Shown here: positions 35,601-46,839 of the stretch, in pieces | How the letters are laid out: each line of letters starts with the position of its first letter | Position numbering within the stretch: the first letter of the stretch is position 1 | Assembly (NCBI GenBank): GCA_027886175.1 | Contig: JAJNNQ010000126.1 | Span: 2,916,001-2,980,000 of the forward strand | Direction of reading: 5' to 3' | DNA length: 64,000 bases | DNA from: Phylloscopus collybita | Taxonomy: Eukaryota; Chordata; Aves; Passeriformes; Phylloscopidae | Notes under the pieces: generated by a model | The model's database searches: none | Told to the model about the DNA's origin: nothing | The model's input: the letters and a program-made list of their open reading frames with translations, nothing else | Program-made: the position numbers and the translations under genes

Positions 35601-36933
35601 TATTCTAATATGGTGATACTGCTGGTGATAACTGGTTTTGGTATAACTTCTGTGATAACTTTTTTTAAATGGCAGCATGCCCTCCTGTATTGCCATCCCA
35701 GTTAGGAGAGAATTCACAGTGTGTTAGCTCTGTGAGTCTGGTGCATGGGAATCATTTAACCTTAATTGGAGTTTTTTTCTTTCAAATGTGTGTTTGTATA
35801 AATGTTGTCATTTTTTTTTGGTGCAACAGTTTCTTTGACACATTCTGGGATTTTTTTCAGTGTGACAGAGCTTTTATTGCCCTGGTCCTTCAGGTGAGGT
35901 TGGATTGAGCAACAGAACTGGATTTTTTTTTTTTTCTCGCACCATTAGTGGGTTAAAAATTATGTGTTTGATAGATTTATTTAAGGCTCACACTCAAGAG
36001 TTGTGCAAGTCTTAAAGACAATTAAATGTAAATTATTTCAAATGTCATAGTTTTAAGTTAGATTCTGTGCATCCTGGTGGTAGAGATGTCAGACTTTTTC
36101 TTTCAGTTTTATGAAAGCGAAATATAAAATTGTTGGGAAGAGAAAAGCTAGTGGGACTGGTGGGTATTATACTCAACCAAAATGGGTGTCTGTTTGCAGA
36201 TACACATTAACAAGAACAGCTGATGCACATACAGATCTCTCTTGGCCCTCTGGCATTTTGGTGGCTTAGAGACTATCCATACAGTTCAAAGAGTTCAGTA
36301 ATGAACTGTCTTCAAAGAAGGGAATCTTTTTCATGGGTTCCACTGCATTTATACAAGAGGCTATTTTTAGATGAAGGATTTTTTTTGCCCCTTTGGAGCT
36401 GTAAGACATCTACGACCTCACCTTAGATTTGAAAAATCTGCTGTGCTGGAGTAACTCCTTTAAGACCATCTTTTCATGCTTGCTTTATTGTTATTTTTCA
36501 TTTAGTTGCAAGTACCTGCAGATCTGTAGATAGTTGAAAACTGAAAGAGCTCTGTATTTCTGTAGCTCATATGTGAAGTCTTGTCAGAGAAAACTGCTTG
36601 CCTGCATGGTTGATACAGATGATTGCCTGTCAAAGCATGACCCTTAATCATTGGATTTTTTTGTGTATCATTTCCTATCACTGAAGAAAGAGAAGCATTT
36701 TATTTCAAAATCTGATGGATGAGCTTAAAATACAGAATGTTTACTGTACAAAGCAGTGTTCAATGATACAATGTAAAAACTTGGTATCATTTTGCACTTC
36801 CAGCCCCAGTGCAGAAATATGAAATGCATACATACAGTCCAGTAGTACAAATTCAGTGGTCACCACTCCATATGTTAGAATGCAAATCTTGCATCTGGAA
36901 AGACTCCACTGACATCAGTGAGATGAAGACCTG
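29643..36933. other. Intron 1 stretch without recognised elements
   Basis: 7.3 kb of AT-rich intron. Short homopolymer runs occur, for example T runs near 31185-31199, 34744-34754 and 35923-35935. Open frames (such as 33858-34169) have no family resemblance. A short local duplication, CCCTGTATATCTCT, is seen twice at about 33172-33201. Nothing else recognised. Confidence 0.4.
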
Positions 36934-37051
36934 GTGTTTTTGTTTTTGGTTTTTTTTTTTTTTTTTTTTTGGTTTTGTTGTTTTTTTTTTTTTTTTTGTT
37001 TTGTTTTGTTTTGTTTTGTTTTGTTTTGTTTTGTTTTGTGTTTTTTTTTTT
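36934..37051 (+). repeat. Poly-T and (TTTTG)n low-complexity tract
   Basis: Long T runs interrupted by single Gs pass into about nine TTTTG units at 36997-37040 and another T run. On the minus strand this is (CAAAA)n, the same class as the A/C-rich blocks at 52874-53047 and 53788-53935. Frames through it give Phe-rich or Lys-rich nonsense. Confidence 0.9.
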
Positions 37052-40000
37052 AGATAGGCAGTGGGCAAAAGGCTATTCAAGTTTTCTGAAAACTTCCCCA
37101 CATTTTATTTTTAATTCAGTAGAAATAAATGACTGGGGCGTGATACATTCTCTTGTGGCTGAGGGGCTAACAGGGATCAAAACAGCTGGCATTATACCTC
37201 CTACACAGCCCTTAGCTATTTTAGCTGTAGTTGGGCTGGGCAGTGCTGCTCCTCCAAATGGCTGGTTCCTAACTCTCCCTGGTAACTGTTCGACATTTCT
37301 GGGTGGGTGAAGGAGGTGGTGGCAGGGCATCAGTGCAGCACACAAGATTTGCAGCACTTGGAGATGTCAGCAGTGCTTCCTTTGGTTGATCTGCCACTCT
37401 CCCTGTCACAGGATTTTTATTTTTTTCACCTAGTATTTCAGCATAGGATCACTGAGGAAGTGATCACATAACAAGAGGACAGTCTGTCTTCTTTGAACAG
37501 TGGGAGATTCTTTTGTATGTTTGTACATATACTTGCTGTTTTCTTATCTGCAGCTTGGGTGAGCCATCTGCTGGCATCTTTCCTCCAGTTTTGGTTGATT
37601 TCATTCCCCAAATACATTTTGTTTATTTTATTGCCCCTCTCCTTGCCCTTTTGAACAGTTGCAGAGATGTTGACCTTACTGAAAACTGGATCACAGCAGG
37701 ATATATTTAAATATTTATATTTATGTATGTGTGAATTTCTAGGTTCTTTTTGGTCGCAGTTCACAGCCTGCTTCTACCAGCTGCTAAGTAAGTTCAGTCA
37801 TTCTTCCTCACTCTGAAGGAGAGCTGCTCTTTGTCCATTCCAAGTATTGTCTAAACTGATAAGTATCTGACAGTGTATCTTCTTTTTAACTATCAATATG
37901 CATGCCATGGACAGGAAAAAATCATGGCATAAATATGTGACAGAAAAAAAGTACCTTCATGTTGCATGTCACAGGATAAAGTGTAAAACAGGGAAGAACC
38001 TTCTGTACATCTTCTGTAACCTCCTTTCAAACTTTTGCTGCTTGCTTGCTTAAAGATTCATGGGGCAACTGACTTGTATGCTAATGGGAAGTCAGTGAGG
38101 ATTGGATTTTTTCTTTATTTGAAAATTTCACTTCCACAAGAGAAATATTTCAAGGACAAAATTCTGGAAAAAATGTTTCGTGTAAATTAGAACTTACTGT
38201 AGTAAATTTGAGGTTCTGGTTATACTTTGATAAAAATGTTCACCTGATTTGCTGCTTCTTCAAGAGGCTTTATTTCTAATACATTAATATCTTCCATTAG
38301 CTGGGAGGATCCAGCTGAAAAATTTCTCACTGCCTGGTACTGCTAACTTCACTTAGTGCTGCAGTGCGGAGGTCCAAAGGCATGTTACCATAGAGATATC
38401 CACAGTAGTTTTAAACCAACTTTAGGTTACCAAAGCTTGAGTGCTAATGACTGCTGCAACATCAGCTGCAGAATGTGCACTGGCAGGCTGGATGAAGGCT
38501 TCAGCAGCTGACTGAGCTGGCTACACCTCACCACAGCCCAGTCATGTTCCTCTTTGAGGCTGGAAGCACAGGACTGAGATCTTACAGCTCGTGTACTAGG
38601 GGACCTGACCAGGTGCATAAGCACCTCAGTTGTGCCACTGTTATCAGGGAGAAGTAGGTGGCCTTGAACAGCTAGATCAGATCTAAAAAAGCCCATAGTC
38701 TGCCCAACTGGAATTGCAGTGATTGCTGCTCTTCCTCCTTGTTTGGTAACTGACATGTTGTTTTTAACTTTTTGTGATGATGTATTTCACATCCTGGGTA
38801 GAGCTTGCACTGTTAGATCAATATTCAGGATGAAAAATATAATGAGTGGTTATTTACTCATCTCACCATCAGCCACAACATCCTCTATGTAGTTACAGAT
38901 TTGGCTCCACTGCATGTTTAATGCTTGCAGATGTGCTCAGTGAGCACGTACAGAAATGGAAATTCATTCCCTTTTGAAGAAAAAGATGCAGTGGAGCACT
39001 GAGGTGAAGAATTTAACAATCAATCTTTGAATAAATATGGTTTCTTATTTGGTTTGCTTCTGATCCCAAATCAGTCAAAAGAAACTAAGCAAGGTGGATG
39101 AGTAGGCTGTTGCTGGTTCCCTTGTCATTACATTTCTTATCACAGAGAACCTAGTCATATGAGGTGGCACGTGAATGAAATGCTTTCCTGATACTGCTGG
39201 CAGTGACAGAAGGGTAAAGTGTATGACAGTGGGTAGTGTATGTTCTGCTGTACATATAAATTTGTGAAGCCTACTGTGCTGTTTCCTGCTGTACACATTT
39301 CAGTGAGAAGTAATAATCTCAGGCAGAAACACCTGCAAGTCTACCTGTCAGGAGCAGCAGAGACAATCATCAAAACAAGCCATCTTAAATAAGATGGGCA
39401 CTCTTGCAGCTGTTTTGTTTTCTCAGAATCAGTCTTTAAAGCAGTAGTAAATCATGCTTATAAATCCTTTTGAATTAGAGTGTATTTATTCTATTTGTAC
39501 AGTCACAGCCTCTTCACTGGTCTTCTTCCAAGGACAATAGAATAATTTGTGGTGGGTACCAGTGAAATTACTGTGTTCATAGTACAATCCAGTTACTTGA
39601 ACCTGTATAAAGACTGTACAAACCTGTGTAAATTATGCACTTTTTGGTAAGTGTCTCATGCAACAAAGAAAATTCAAAGTAACTGGCATGCATGAGAAAT
39701 GCAGTTTTTATTTGCTGTGAACATGGGTAAGGCTTCTTCATTTTCCTAATGTGGTAACATGAGCAATAACTACAAAATTAATGCTTTTTATTACATGTAA
39801 AAGTAGGGTAAACTCTTTTTTGATCTGGTGTAGGAAAAGTTTGAAATTTCAGTGTCCCAAGCTTTGAGATGGCCCAATGCCTTTCATGCTGTGGCCTTTG
39901 CCTCCCCAGAGAACTTTGGCTGCAGAGACAGTTCCTGCTTTGGGGTGAGGATTCCTGCAGCACCGCAGAGGTTGTCTCAGTGTGACCAAGGGAGAGCAAA

Positions 40001-40660
40001 CTCTCTTGGCTGGAAGGGTAATTTCCAACGCACAGATGAAGATCCCACTCCCCCCCAAAAAAAGGGAACTGTGCTTAGACTTGCTTTTAGCTTGCCTTTG
40101 TGAACTTCCAAATATATATTTCATAGCTTACTCATGGTGTTTTGAGGCAATCATATTTTGAGTGTGGTAAAAGTGACTGAATAATTTAAAAATACCTCTG
40201 CATACGTCATGATTGAAATTAAAATACAAGATTAGAGAACAACTTTTCTTTTAATTTTTATTTTTAATGGCAAAGTATATTTTTGGGGCTGTTTTAATGA
40301 AGTGAAATATAAAAGGGCCAATTAATGCAACAGCATTTCATTGAAACTTTTATGGGACAAACTTTATCTGCAAATATGCGTGTGTCTCTGCTGGAAGCTA
40401 CAAGAGGAATTGAAGCACAAGAAACTTCTATAACATGAAACAGTAAGTATAAGCCAGCACTTCAGACATCTATGAGGAAATTGCATTTTCTCAGCATTTT
40501 GTTTGTATTCAGTACATATTTTTTAAAAATTGATGCTGAATTGGGTCAGCAGTGCATGCTTCTATAAACTCCCCATAGTTCTCATCACTAGCAAAATTAC
40601 TTCTCACCTTCTTTCTCATCTTTCTGCTAATTTTAGTGGGGGCTCTTTTCCTGAGACCTC
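37052..40660. other. Intron 1 stretch without recognised elements
   Basis: Nothing recognised. The region is AT-rich with short unsupported frames. Confidence 0.4.
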
Positions 40661-40794
40661 CACTTGTCTTGTAGAGTGCACGAGGCAAATCCCCATCTCA
40701 GCGCAGATCTCTCTGCATGGTGAGTACACCATGCTGTCTGTAAAATTGCCTTTAAGTCTATCAGAGCTGTTGTCTCTGACCTACTGCAGATTCA
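40661..40794 (+). repeat. Tandem duplication, copy 1, with exon-like core
   Basis: About 134 bp that recurs 160 bp downstream (40821-40954) with roughly 85 percent identity by eye. It starts CACTTGTCTTGTAG and ends near GACCTACTGCAGATTCA. Inside, 40675-40719 (45 bp) is bounded by a pyrimidine-rich TAG acceptor-like site and a strong donor (CATG then GTGAGTAC). No transposon family recognised. Confidence 0.75.
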
Positions 40795-40820
40795 TACCTA
40801 CTGCAGTGGTGTGTCAAGGC

Positions 40821-40954
40821 CACTTGTTTTTTAGAATATACAAGGCAAGTTCCCATTTCAGAACAGATCCCTCTGCATGGTAAGTACACCATGCTGGCTG
40901 TAAAATTGCCTTTAAGACTATCCGAGCTGTTGTCTCAGACCTACTGTGGATTCA
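40821..40954 (+). repeat. Tandem duplication, copy 2, with exon-like core
   Basis: Second copy of the unit beginning at 40661. Its core 40835-40879 is also exactly 45 bp, bounded by TTGTTTTTTAG and by CATG then GTAAGTAC, an even better donor. The sequence continues in parallel to CTACTGTGGATTCA. Both cores are open in the phase-0 frame of PDE8B intron 1. Expression is unknown. Confidence 0.75.
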
Positions 40955-43900
40955 GGGGATGTTGATTCACACCCAATTTGAAAATATGACTATATCTACC
41001 AAGAGGACTTAAAAATATCTTTGCTTTACTTCTAATGAAAGTTTTCTGAATAATCTGTATCTGTTACATGGCGGTCTCTATGAAAAACATAATGACTGCA
41101 AATTACAGAATGTGTCAGACTGTGCTGTGCTTCTCAGCTATATATGAAAAAGGAGATAGTGTTCCGTGGTGCACGTAGCATGAGTTCCCAGCAACAGTAC
41201 AAAAATAAGTAAAAAGAGCGTTTTTGGGAGGATTAATAAGTAAAAAATTACTCCTGTGTATTTTGGAAATGTCTAAGGCCTTCAGTAGGAAATGGATGTG
41301 GAAGGTGTCACACCGGCTTAGGCTGATCTGGTACAAATTATCCTGTGTTGACCATTCCCAGAGATACAATGTTAGTTTGGTGGCTTGGTATGACCCTCTG
41401 CAGCTGTTAAATCTTTGCAATCCTGATCTTCATTGAAGCCTGACTTAGCAAAATATTTAAGGGCACAAGTAGAACCATCCAGCTTGACTGGAAAAACCAG
41501 AGCACCCGTTTGATTTAACATTTTCACAGGGTCATTGCACCCAGAAGAAGTCTAAAACAGCCTTGGGGTGGTTATGACCCACGTCTGCCAGCAAAATTTG
41601 GAGCAGTTGGTTAGCTCCACACCATTGAGGTCTAAAAGGGAAAAGTGGGATTTCTCCAAGAACTGGCGTGTGTGAAAATCCATTGTTTTAATAGTTTTAC
41701 GTGGATCTTAAGATTTGAAGTCTAAGTTCTGTAAGGGGTAGTAATGATATATTTGCAATGCCATAACTGAAAGGGTATGGGGTGCTCTTGTGTTAGTCAG
41801 TGTGAGGAGCCAGCAATCTGCATTGCCACTTCATCACGGGGTGTCTACAGGTGGGACTAGTGAGCATGTCAGAGTGTTCTCTGTGTGCCCAGAAATGAAC
41901 TTCTTATGTTCCTTGACTGTAGCAATTACAGACATTTTATTACAGAGGAGGAGGCCTCCCAGCCCAATGTCTCTTACTTGCTTTTGAGAAAGCGTTTGAT
42001 CTTTAACAGTAACTTGCTGTATGAAGTAAAATGTGATTTCTGAGCTCTTGGGTTAGAGAGCTGGCCCTTGCAATAGTTGGAATCCACCTCCTGTGTCTCC
42101 TTTGGTTTCATCAAAGCCTTGAAAAAGTTTATTTCTGGTCTTCTCTGATTTACTCTCTGACGAGAGTCCTAAGCTGTCATCTCTGCTTTTTCTGATGTAT
42201 TCAGCTAAGAAGCTTCTAACAGATAGCAACGTAGCTCTTTTTATTGTTTGAATTTCACTTCATTTCCATGATTCCTGCAGTTGAGGTTTTCCGCTACCCT
42301 ACCTATCTTGCAGTTGTTTTAATTCCTCCAGTTTTTTAAATACCTTTTCTGTGGCATTCTAACAAACCCTTTTCAGCAGTCTTGAACAGGACAAGTTTAT
42401 GAAATTGCCTTTCTCTTGAAAATCACATTTATGATTTTATATGTTTTCTATTTTTATGTATTTTATAAATATTAATTATGTATCTGTACTCGTTTTAGAG
42501 TGATATGTTTTATAAACCTCAAATGTTCTATAAAATGATATCATATTGCATCTTTCGTTCAATATAATTCAATGTTTTTGTCCTTCCATAGAACTCTGTC
42601 ACAGACTGACACAGAGTAGCACAAAAGTGGCCTGAATGCCCAGATGAGTTTACCTGCTCTCTTGGCAGCTCATTTCCCCCAGTTTATGACAATCAAATAT
42701 TTTTTTACCTCTTTGAAAACTGAATGGGACCCAGTAAAAAACTTAAAGAAGTTACTGTTTCCTGTCTTGTGACATGCACTTGTAGTAAGTACAATATTAA
42801 CAGGAAATACAACATATTTCCCTGTAGAGTGCCTCCAAAGACAGCTGTAAAATAAAGAGATATATGAGAGAGATATATCCCAGAAAACTCAACAAGAGAT
42901 TTTTCTGTTGTAATCTCATGGACTGTAGTGGAACAACGTGAATAATTTATGCATAAGCAGCTGTTCATTGGAGTTGCACATGATACAGGGTCTAATCCAC
43001 TGAAGTCATCATGTCTTATAAAATCTGTGTTGTTGCAAATGCTTGTCTGTGAATTGAAACTAAAATATTTTATGGCTTTCAAAGACTGGATTTCTTAATA
43101 AGGGTGGTAGGAAAGTGTCAGGCTTTTAACATCCATGTGAACCCTTGGAGAGATCAATACTCTTCCACAGTTCATGGTATGCATATAGTTCCTGTTGCTT
43201 AATAAGGGCTTAATTCAGTGAAATCCTGAACATTTGGGCTGTGCTGCCTTTAACTGTGCAAGCAGCCCTTTTTATCTCCAGAAATCTTGCTCATAAAATG
43301 GAATTAAACAATTGCTGAGCTGAGTTCAGCTTCTGCAGTGTAACATGCATCGAAACTAGGCAATTGCAACTCTTCTTTGGGGAGAGAAAGTTTGGCAGTT
43401 AACGTTGCACACAGCAGGCAGAACTTACACTTCTAATTCTTAAGGGTGGAAGTTCATGCTGTGCATGTTCAGAAGCCATGGGAGAAAATTGACTGCCAAG
43501 ACATTTGCAAGAGGGTTGTGCTTCACTGTGTGTGCCGAGTATAACAGTGCAATTTTTTTATCTTCTCAGTAATGTGTTGGTAGTAAGTTGCATAATTACA
43601 TCCTCATGAGAGACAAAATCCTAGTGGTGGGCAAAAATGACTATATTGTGTTCAAAGAGATGTCAGTACCTAAAAACTGGAGTAGCAGTAAGAGGTCTCT
43701 GTAGAACATTTGCATGTTCTTGTAAGACTTGGTCTGAAGCGTGGCACTTAATTTGATGGCGCTTCTCCTTGGTAAGGCTGGAACAAAATGTCCAAAGAAA
43801 GACATATTCCAGAAGGCTTTTAATTTCACTCACACAATGTAAATAGTGATGAGCAATACCAAAATCATTATTGCTTATTGAGTAATAATAAAAAAAATAA

Positions 43901-45639
43901 TAAAAATCCTAAAATCGGATGCTGATCCTACCTGTGTTTATATGAATAGAATAATGGCAGTCAAATTTTCATGACTGCATTCAAGTTTGTAAGACTGGGT
44001 GACTAAGTTTCATCAGAGTATTTCTTGCTTCTGCGAGGTATGAATTCTTCAGGTGCATCTAAACACTTGCTTCTCTGCTCCTGTGAGTCAGAGCTTCCCC
44101 TTTCTCTACCACTTCATGTATGTCACTTATACCTACCTTGTGTAAATACTCCTTTGACTCTTCCTTACTCTTCATCTCCCTTTGGGTAGGGCTTACAGGA
44201 TCAGTCAGCCCATGTGCCCTGTTATAAAAGTGAGAGGTGATCTTTGTCTTTGAGAATTGCGAAATAAGCAAGGCAACATTCCTAAACACTTCAGTCTTGA
44301 ACTACAGAGCACCGAGGGTGGAAATGCTGGGTTTGGGTAACGTTTGTGTGGCTTATTTTGATGACTCACAAGTGGGCAAGGCACTGTGCATATCACCGAG
44401 TGTGATATCCGGATATCAGTCTTGGAGTATTTGAGACATGACTGCTGCTGTCTGGATTAGCTGCAGTGGCTTTGTCAAAACTAAAATAGAAACTTGAACT
44501 GAATTAAGTGTGATCATGAATTATTCAGTCAGTGTGAGAGCCTTGGAGCTGTTTATTTTGATGAGAATTTGGCTTTGATTTTAGTGTGAGACATGGCACA
44601 GACTTTCCTGTTGATAATTTGTAGTTACACAATAACAGACAGTACTAAACTGGAAGCTTCGTTACAGGAGACAGCATCACTCCTGATACTTGAGATGGTA
44701 GGGTCTGCTCTGGGAATAATTCTATTTGTGGGTTTCTAACTAAAGGATCAATGGCAAAATAGTTAATTTTGACATATATTTGAATGCTGGTTTTGGGTTT
44801 TAAAGCCAATGTTGGACTGTAATGGAAAGTCTCCATAGGTGTCTGTTGTCCTATAAACTTGGGAAGATATAGTTATTATGGGTCTTTGTACTATGAATTT
44901 GCAATTTGGAGTGCTGTTGGGTCTTGTATTTTTGTGGGGGCTTGGGGATTTTTTCAATAGAGTTCCTAGGCATAATTCTGAGACATATCTTGTGGATGCT
45001 AAAGTTTTAATCAAAAGCCAAACTAGTTGTTTTCAGCTGCCTGCTCCCAAACTCAACAGTCAAGACAGAAGTGCTACAAAACGAATGTTGTCTGACAGTG
45101 TGAAGGAGCAGGGAGGAGAGAACATAATGTTTCCAAAGGACCTATATCTGTCCTTTATGTACCATGCCCTGTTCTTTACTGGAGTTTATTTTGGTATTTT
45201 TGTAAAATGTAGATCAAAGTTCAATGCTGAGGGTTTTTTTCTAACTGCAAGACAATTCAGAGAACTTCAATAAGTGACTCACTCATCAGAACATGCTTGT
45301 TCTGGGTTTTATTTGGGGTTTTTTTTTACTTTTTTTCTTCTTTGTTCCAGCAAGAGGAATATGGTGTTTTATAGAGGTTTTAGGCTGAGATAGTATGTAG
45401 ATGGCTTTCAGGAGCTGGCAAAAGAAGGTAGGAACAGACCTCTTTGAGCCAGGAAAAAATTCCTTCCAGCAATGCCCACCCAAGAGAAGTAAGAGGAGGT
45501 AATAGAAAGCCAGCACTCTAATGGTGACATCCATCATGCATGTCTGAAGAAGCAGCCTGGTAACCACTGCAGCCTAGGGCTGATGTTGAAAATTAGCAAT
45601 ATCTACAGTGAACAGTGTTGGAGAAATGGTAGAACAAAA
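40955..45639. other. Intron 1 stretch without recognised elements
   Basis: AT-rich and without recognised elements apart from a perfect 16-bp palindrome at 44403-44418 (TGATATCCGGATATCA). The open frame 44878-45273 (131 codons, + strand) does not resemble any family I know. Confidence 0.4.
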
Positions 45640-46839
45640 ACCACATATGATGGTTTTGCACAGCCTGGTTTTTGGTAGCAGAGGGGACACAGAGGTGGCT
45701 TCTGTCAGAAGCTGCCAGAAGCTTCCACCCTGTCTGGCAGAACCAACCCCTGATGGCTCTGAGGATGGACCTGCTGCTGGCCAAGCCTGGGCCAGTTAGA
45801 GATGGTGGTAACACCTCTGTGATAACAGATTTAAGAAGAAATCAAAGCAAAAGTGGTGACACAGTTCTAGTTCCAGCCAGAGAAGAGGTGAGAACATGTG
45901 AGGGAAACACCATGGAGACACCAAGGTCAGTGGAGAAGGAGGGCAGGAGCTGCTCCAGGCCCAGAGCCAAGATTCCTCTGCAGGCCATGGTGATGGCCAT
46001 GGTGAAGCAGCTGTGCCCATGAAGGCCATGGGGATCCATGGGGGATGCAGAGATCCACCCACAGCCCCTGGGGATCCACGGGGGATGCAGAGATCCACCC
46101 ACAGCCCCTGGGGATCCATGGGGGGTGCAGAGATCCACCCACAGCCCCTGGGGATCCACGGGGGATGCAGAGATCCACCCACAGCCCCTGGGGGAGGTGC
46201 CCATGCTGGAGCAGGTCGATGCCAGGAGGAGGAGGCCGTGGTCCTGTGGCAGACTGGATGGAGAGAGGGGGCCCTGCTTCCAGGCTGGAGCAGCCTGTCC
46301 TTGGGGGACTGCACCCCATGGAAGAGTGACCCAGCCTGCAGCAGTTTTGGGAGGGACTCAGGTTGCAGCAGTTTTGGGAGCACTGCTGCTGCTGAGGTTG
46401 GAACCACGCTGGGGAAGTTCACAGAGAGCTGTCTCCCGTGGGAGGGACCCCACGGTCTCACAGGGGGAGGACTCCTCTCCCTGAGCAGCGGAAGAAAACC
46501 TCGGGTGACGAACTGACCAAACCCCCACGCCTGTCTCCCTGTGCTGTTGGTGGGAAGGAGGGAGGGCTTTGGGGGAAAGGTGTTCCTTAAGGGCTTATTT
46601 TTACTTCTCATTATCCTGTTCTCCCACAGGACCACGGCCTCCTCCTCCAGGCATCCACCTGATTTTGTTAGCAATAAATTCAGTATCTTTAATTTTAGAC
46701 TATTTTACCCTTGGAGTGTTTTCTCCCAGTCCCTATCTCAGCTCATGAACCCTTCTTGACATTTTCTCTCCTCTGTCCAGCTGTAGCAGGGAGGGTAAGT
46801 GAGGGAGGGTAAGTGGGTGCATGGCATTTGTCCACCACA
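45640..46839 (+). mobile_element. Avian ERV LTR (plus orientation) with internal tandem array
   Basis: About 1.2 kb of the same LTR family as 3468-4490, in better condition. The 5' part has GGTTTTTGGTAGCAGAGG, GCTTCTGTCAGAAGCTGCCAGAAGCTTCC, GCTGGCCAAGCCTGG and a GATAACAGATTTAAGAAG segment that may be the promoter core. A GC-rich tandem region follows (46031-46190). Near the 3' end, GCAATAAATTCAG (AATAAA at about 46671-46676) is the polyadenylation signal. The end is estimated at CCACCACA (46839). No target-site duplication could be seen and no retroviral genes are attached. The long minus-strand frame of 292 codons here is a by-product of the tandem array. Confidence 0.75.
46031..46190 (+). 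repeat. 4 x 40-bp tandem repeat inside the LTR
   Basis: Four complete head-to-tail copies of a 40-bp unit starting GGGATCCAYGGGGG and ending CACAGCCCCTG. Copies 1 and 3 read CATG, copies 2 and 4 read CACG; copy 3 has one further A-to-G change. Copies 2 and 4 are identical. A partial copy may precede (GGCCATGGGGATCC). The near identity means recent expansion or homogenisation compared with the diverged LTR around it. Confidence 0.97.

Noticed and set aside
36809..37101. Phe/Val/Cys-rich 'membrane protein' frames and Lys/Asn-rich frames opposite
   Set aside because: They are translations of the poly-T and TTTTG tract.
44878..45273. 131-codon + strand frame in intron 1
   Set aside because: No recognised domain, AT-rich, no good splice sites at either end.
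45796..46674. 292-codon minus-strand frame with repeated GGSLHPPWIP-like units
   Set aside because: It is antisense to an LTR and its repeats come from the 40-bp DNA tandem array, not from a protein.
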